A stretch of DNA of 25,662 nt from an uncultured Elusimicrobium sp. (GTDB lineage: Bacteria > Elusimicrobiota > Elusimicrobia > Elusimicrobiales > Elusimicrobiaceae): assembly GCA_937891135.1 (NCBI GenBank), contig CALAFB010000030.1, positions 1 through 25,662 of the forward strand, in the 5' to 3' direction. Below the pieces are notes generated by a model. That model was not told where the DNA came from. It saw only the letters and a list, made by a program, of their open reading frames with translations, and did no database searches. The position numbers were made by a program, and so were the translations under genes. Each line of letters opens with the position of its first letter. The first letter of the stretch is position 1. Shown here one piece after another: positions 23,498 to 25,662 of the stretch.

Positions 23498-24418
23498 CTA
23501 CTTAAAATAATTGCGTGGATTGACGGCTTGCCCGTCTTTCCACACCTCATAATGTAAATGCGTTCCGGTAGAACGCCCGCTAGAACCCATTGTAGCAATT
23601 TTATCGCCCCGCTTCACTACATCACCGGGTTTTACAACAATCCCCGTCGTATGCGCATACAGCGTAGAGTATCCAAGCCCGTGGTCTACCAAAATAGCTT
23701 GCCCAAAACTGGGCACCCACCCGGCATGGCGTACCACGCCGTCTGCCGTAACCACGATGGGGCTATCCGGCTTGCCGGCAAAATCCACCCCGTTATGTTT
23801 TTTAGAGGTACGGCGGCCAAACGGGTCCAAGCGGTACCCAAAATTAGAACTGATTTTAGCACTAGACGGCCGGATAGAAGGGGTAGAGTTGCTGCCTTCT
23901 TTTTTATTGGCAAAGTACCAAGCAATCTCTTGGAAACCGGCTAAACGGGTTTTGGCACTTTCTTCCAATTCGTCAATATAATGTTCAAAATCTTCTTCGT
24001 CCATATCTTTTAAATCAGTTTCAAACAAGGCCTGGGCGCGGGCATCTTCCTGCGCTTTGGTTTCTTCCCACCCTTTGGGTAAATTGATAAACTTCCCCCC
24101 GGGCATACCCAACATTTGACGCATTTGATTTTCCGTCGTGCGAGTGAGTTCCAAGTATTTGCGGCCGCGTTCCAGTTCGTCTGCAATCAGCTGTAGTTTC
24201 ATACGCATTAAATTGTTATCGGCCTTGATGATATTGTAATCATATCCACGTACAAAAAACAAAACGCCCGCGCCGGTAATAAATAACCAAATCAGCCCGA
24301 CGATAATCAGCGTCAGCCGGCGCATTTTAAATTTGGTACTGCCACCCCGGCGCGGCATAATCAAAATATCTACCCGTTCGCCTAAAAAGCTGGCTAAGGC
24401 ATTGATAAATTTACTCAT
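23498..24418 (-). CDS. Membrane-anchored M23 (LytM-type) peptidoglycan endopeptidase
   Basis: The 306-residue protein has a basic cytoplasmic start, one membrane helix (LTLIIVGLIWLFITGAGVLFF, residues about 35-55), a coiled-coil-prone stretch (residues about 65-170) and a C-terminal M23 domain. The zinc and catalytic residues are kept: HNGVDFA (His and Asp) and the HxH motif in GTHLHYEVW, with GYRLDPFGRR before and YAHTTGIVVKPGDVVKRG between. It should cut peptidoglycan cross-links in the periplasm and be recruited by the bactofilin encoded next. No Shine-Dalgarno precedes the ATG; an extended -10 box lies 7 nt upstream. Confidence 0.93.
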   Translation of the reverse strand: MSKFINALASFLGERVDILIMPRRGGSTKFKMRRLTLIIVGLIWLFITGAGVLFFVRGYDYNIIKADNNLMRMKLQLIADELERGRKYLELTRTTENQMRQMLGMPGGKFINLPKGWEETKAQEDARAQALFETDLKDMDEEDFEHYIDELEESAKTRLAGFQEIAWYFANKKEGSNSTPSIRPSSAKISSNFGYRLDPFGRRTSKKHNGVDFAGKPDSPIVVTADGVVRHAGWVPSFGQAILVDHGLGYSTLYAHTTGIVVKPGDVVKRGDKIATMGSSGRSTGTHLHYEVWKDGQAVNPRNYFK

Positions 24419-24425
24419 CTTTTGT

Positions 24426-24434
24426 ATTCTATCA
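24426..24434 (-). promoter_or_regulatory. Extended -10 promoter close to the M23 peptidase start
   Basis: The minus strand reads TGA-TAGAAT, then ACAAAAG, then ATG. As for nadK and ruvA, the distance implies a transcript with almost no 5' leader. The box is less perfect than the other two, so this one is weaker evidence. Confidence 0.4.
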
Positions 24435-24477
24435 TATATAACCCTGTTGCGGGGTAAAAATATCGTTAGGAGAACCT

Positions 24478-24972
24478 ATGAAAAAGTTAATTGCTGTAGT
24501 TGCTTTAGCCATTTTAGCCACCGCGTGTATGCCGCGTATGCCGGATTTGCCCACGGTAGTTACGTTAAACCAAGCCCAACTGCCTGTGGTAACGGAAGAA
24601 GATGTGATGTGGTCTGCCGAGGATTACAACGGAAAACCGGTGCTTATTGTATTTATGGGTTCGTGGTGCCCGTGGTGCAAAAAAACTATGCCCGCGGTGA
24701 ATGCATTGAACGAAAAATATAAAGGGCAGGTGGAAATTGTCGGCGCGTTTATGGACCCCACCCCCGGCACCGTAAAAGATGCTATAGAAGAACACGGTTT
24801 TACCGCCAAAGCCTTGTATAATGCAGGTGAACTGGCAGAAGGAGTCGGCGTAACCGGTTTGCCGCATACAGTGCTGTTTGACAAAAAGCACCAATCCGTC
24901 AAAGTGTGGGAAGGATACCGCCCGGACATGGAAGAACAGGTAACCATAGAAATTGATAAATTGATTAAATAG
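24478..24972 (+). CDS. TlpA-like thioredoxin-fold lipoprotein
   Basis: The 164-residue protein has a lipoprotein-type signal (MKKLIAVVALAILATAC, Cys17) and a thioredoxin fold with redox motif WCPWC (Cys64 and Cys67) in VFMGSWCPWCKKTMPAVNAL. It also has the cis-Pro segment GVGVTGLPHTVLFDK. TlpA/ResA-type proteins act outside the cytoplasm as thiol-disulfide reductases for cytochrome maturation or protein folding; partners are unknown here. A good AGGAG site precedes the ATG. It is divergent from the M23 gene and stands alone. Several pilins in the window have cysteine-rich globular parts and could be substrates, but this is speculative. Confidence 0.88.
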   Translation: MKKLIAVVALAILATACMPRMPDLPTVVTLNQAQLPVVTEEDVMWSAEDYNGKPVLIVFMGSWCPWCKKTMPAVNALNEKYKGQVEIVGAFMDPTPGTVKDAIEEHGFTAKALYNAGELAEGVGVTGLPHTVLFDKKHQSVKVWEGYRPDMEEQVTIEIDKLIK

Positions 24973-24995
24973 ACAGTTACTCAAGAACTATTTAC

Positions 24996-25023
24996 GCCCG
25001 CCTATGCGAATACATAGGCGGGC
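24996..25023. terminator. Hairpin between the converging TlpA-like and pilin 3 genes
   Basis: GCCCGCCTATG (24996-25006) pairs perfectly with CATAGGCGGGC (25013-25023) around a 6-nt loop. The following bases are only moderately T-rich on either strand (AATTTG on plus). Its place between two convergent stop codons suggests a bidirectional terminator. Confidence 0.7.
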
Positions 25024-25043
25024 AATTTGTTAGAGCCACTTCA

Positions 25044-25532
25044 TTATAAACCACTCCAATGGCACATTCCATTTTGTTCACAACCTGTTTGTACAAAACC
25101 TAATTTTTGTTTCATATCATCCGGTAACGAATTCGGATAGATATACCCTTTTTGTGTATAAGTACTATCTTCCAAGGGAATATAAAAAGCATAAGTACTT
25201 CCGCCATACTTTGCGGCACTAAACCCATACATTGGCTCTCCTATTTTCATCATATTCAACTTATATTCACATTCATTGCAAAGCCCGGGCAAACACTTAC
25301 AAGCGGGCACGCCTATATCTAACGCAGATACATCTGTAGCATATGCGTTGTGTTCCAAATAATACCGTTGTTGCGCATAATACATAGCCCGTAAATTCAC
25401 TTCAATCTCTGCGAAACGGGCTTTTAATACGGCTTTTTGGTATTGCGGCAACGCCACGGCTGCCAAAATACCGATTATCAACACTACTACTAACAACTCT
25501 ATAAGCGTAAACGCTTTTGTATTTATTTTCAT
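25044..25532 (-). CDS. Type IV pilin-like protein 3 (prepilin)
   Basis: The 162-residue protein has a short leader MKINTKA, then the cleavage point A|FTLIELL with Glu at mature position 5 and the helix VVVLIIGILAAVALPQYQKAV. Ala replaces the usual Gly at -1; prepilin peptidases are known to tolerate Ala there, but often less efficiently. The globular part contains an aromatic-rich segment (MYYAQQRYYLEHNAYATD) and a dense cysteine group (CKCLPGLCNEC), plus two more cysteines near the end. The ribosome site is only AAGGA. The gene is preceded by a leader resembling those of pilins 1 and 2. Confidence 0.9.
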   Translation of the reverse strand: MKINTKAFTLIELLVVVLIIGILAAVALPQYQKAVLKARFAEIEVNLRAMYYAQQRYYLEHNAYATDVSALDIGVPACKCLPGLCNECEYKLNMMKIGEPMYGFSAAKYGGSTYAFYIPLEDSTYTQKGYIYPNSLPDDMKQKLGFVQTGCEQNGMCHWSGL

Positions 25533-25662
25533 ACGATTTTCCTTATATATGGATAGATTACCGGGCGTCTACATAATAAAACGGCCATTATGATAGAGCC
25601 CAGTAACTGACCAAATCATAATAGCCGTGGCCTGCCGCCTTTGCAGGCGGCAAACACTCGGT
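25533..25662 (-). ncRNA. Structured pilin leader RNA, copy 3 (3' part only)
   Basis: The window holds the downstream half. On the minus strand GAGTGTTTGCC precedes P3, a perfect TGCCGCCT/AGGCGGCA hairpin (25645-25652 with 25633-25640). P4 is a 13-bp stem CGGCTATTATGAT/ATCATAATGGCCG (25615-25627 with 25582-25594), followed by GTTTTATTATG as in the other copies. The GCTCCAAAAGCAG box of copies 1 and 2 is missing, so no P5 of the same kind can form. A weaker A/U pairing (TTATGT with ATATAA) next to the ribosome site is possible. P1 and P2 would lie beyond the window end. Confidence 0.65.

Noticed and set aside
1..25662. CRISPR array, prophage, integrase or IS transposase
   Set aside because: No regularly spaced repeats and no recombinase motifs were seen; the only repeated material is the pilin N-terminal coding sequence, the leader RNAs and the palindromic insert.

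Overview
The window joins two unrelated pieces of bacterial DNA. Positions 1 to about 2010 are A/T-rich at codon third positions, use strong AGGAGG-type ribosome binding sites, and carry a PIN toxin fragment, its small partner, htpX and the 5' part of a signal-peptide-bearing, probably outer-membrane beta-barrel protein. This style fits a diderm Firmicute (Negativicutes, for example a Selenomonas relative). At about 2010 both the barrel gene and a recN gene break at the same point, which is the signature of an assembly chimera or, less likely, a recent recombination.

From about 2011 to 25662 the sequence is one consistent diderm genome. Several type IV pilin-like genes with nearly identical N-termini, a bactofilin-M23 peptidase cluster and the overall gene content suggest an Elusimicrobium-like member of the Elusimicrobiota from an animal gut. 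This assignment is inference; no rRNA is present.

Layout of the second part: nadK then recN (minus, recN cut off); pilin gene 1 with a long structured leader (minus); tRNA-Leu(UAA), psd and pssA for phosphatidylethanolamine synthesis (minus); ruvA, ruvB, a SpoIID/LytB lipoprotein and queA as a tight operon (minus); uppP and an unknown two-helix membrane protein (minus). From overlapping divergent promoters run addB-like, addA-like, ybaB, a CoA-binding protein, an aldo/keto reductase and an SPL-like radical SAM protein (plus). Next come pilin gene 2 with a leader of the same design (plus), then a minus-strand envelope cluster (M23 peptidase, bactofilin, SurA-N/PpiD-N-like protein, PfkB kinase), a TlpA-like lipoprotein (plus), and pilin gene 3 with a third copy of the leader running off the window end (minus).

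The main discovery candidate is the RNA leader in front of all three pilin genes. Stems can be drawn at the same relative places in each copy, with many compensatory base changes. In copies 1 and 2 a final stem hides the Shine-Dalgarno sequence, and the 5' strand of the first stem can instead pair with the sequence that hides it. This looks like a two-state translational switch controlling pilins. Other notable points are an in-frame 288-bp palindrome-rich insertion in the leader peptide region of pilin 2, and a recurring TGCTACAAT box placed 6 nt before ATG codons that lack a Shine-Dalgarno, suggesting leaderless transcripts.
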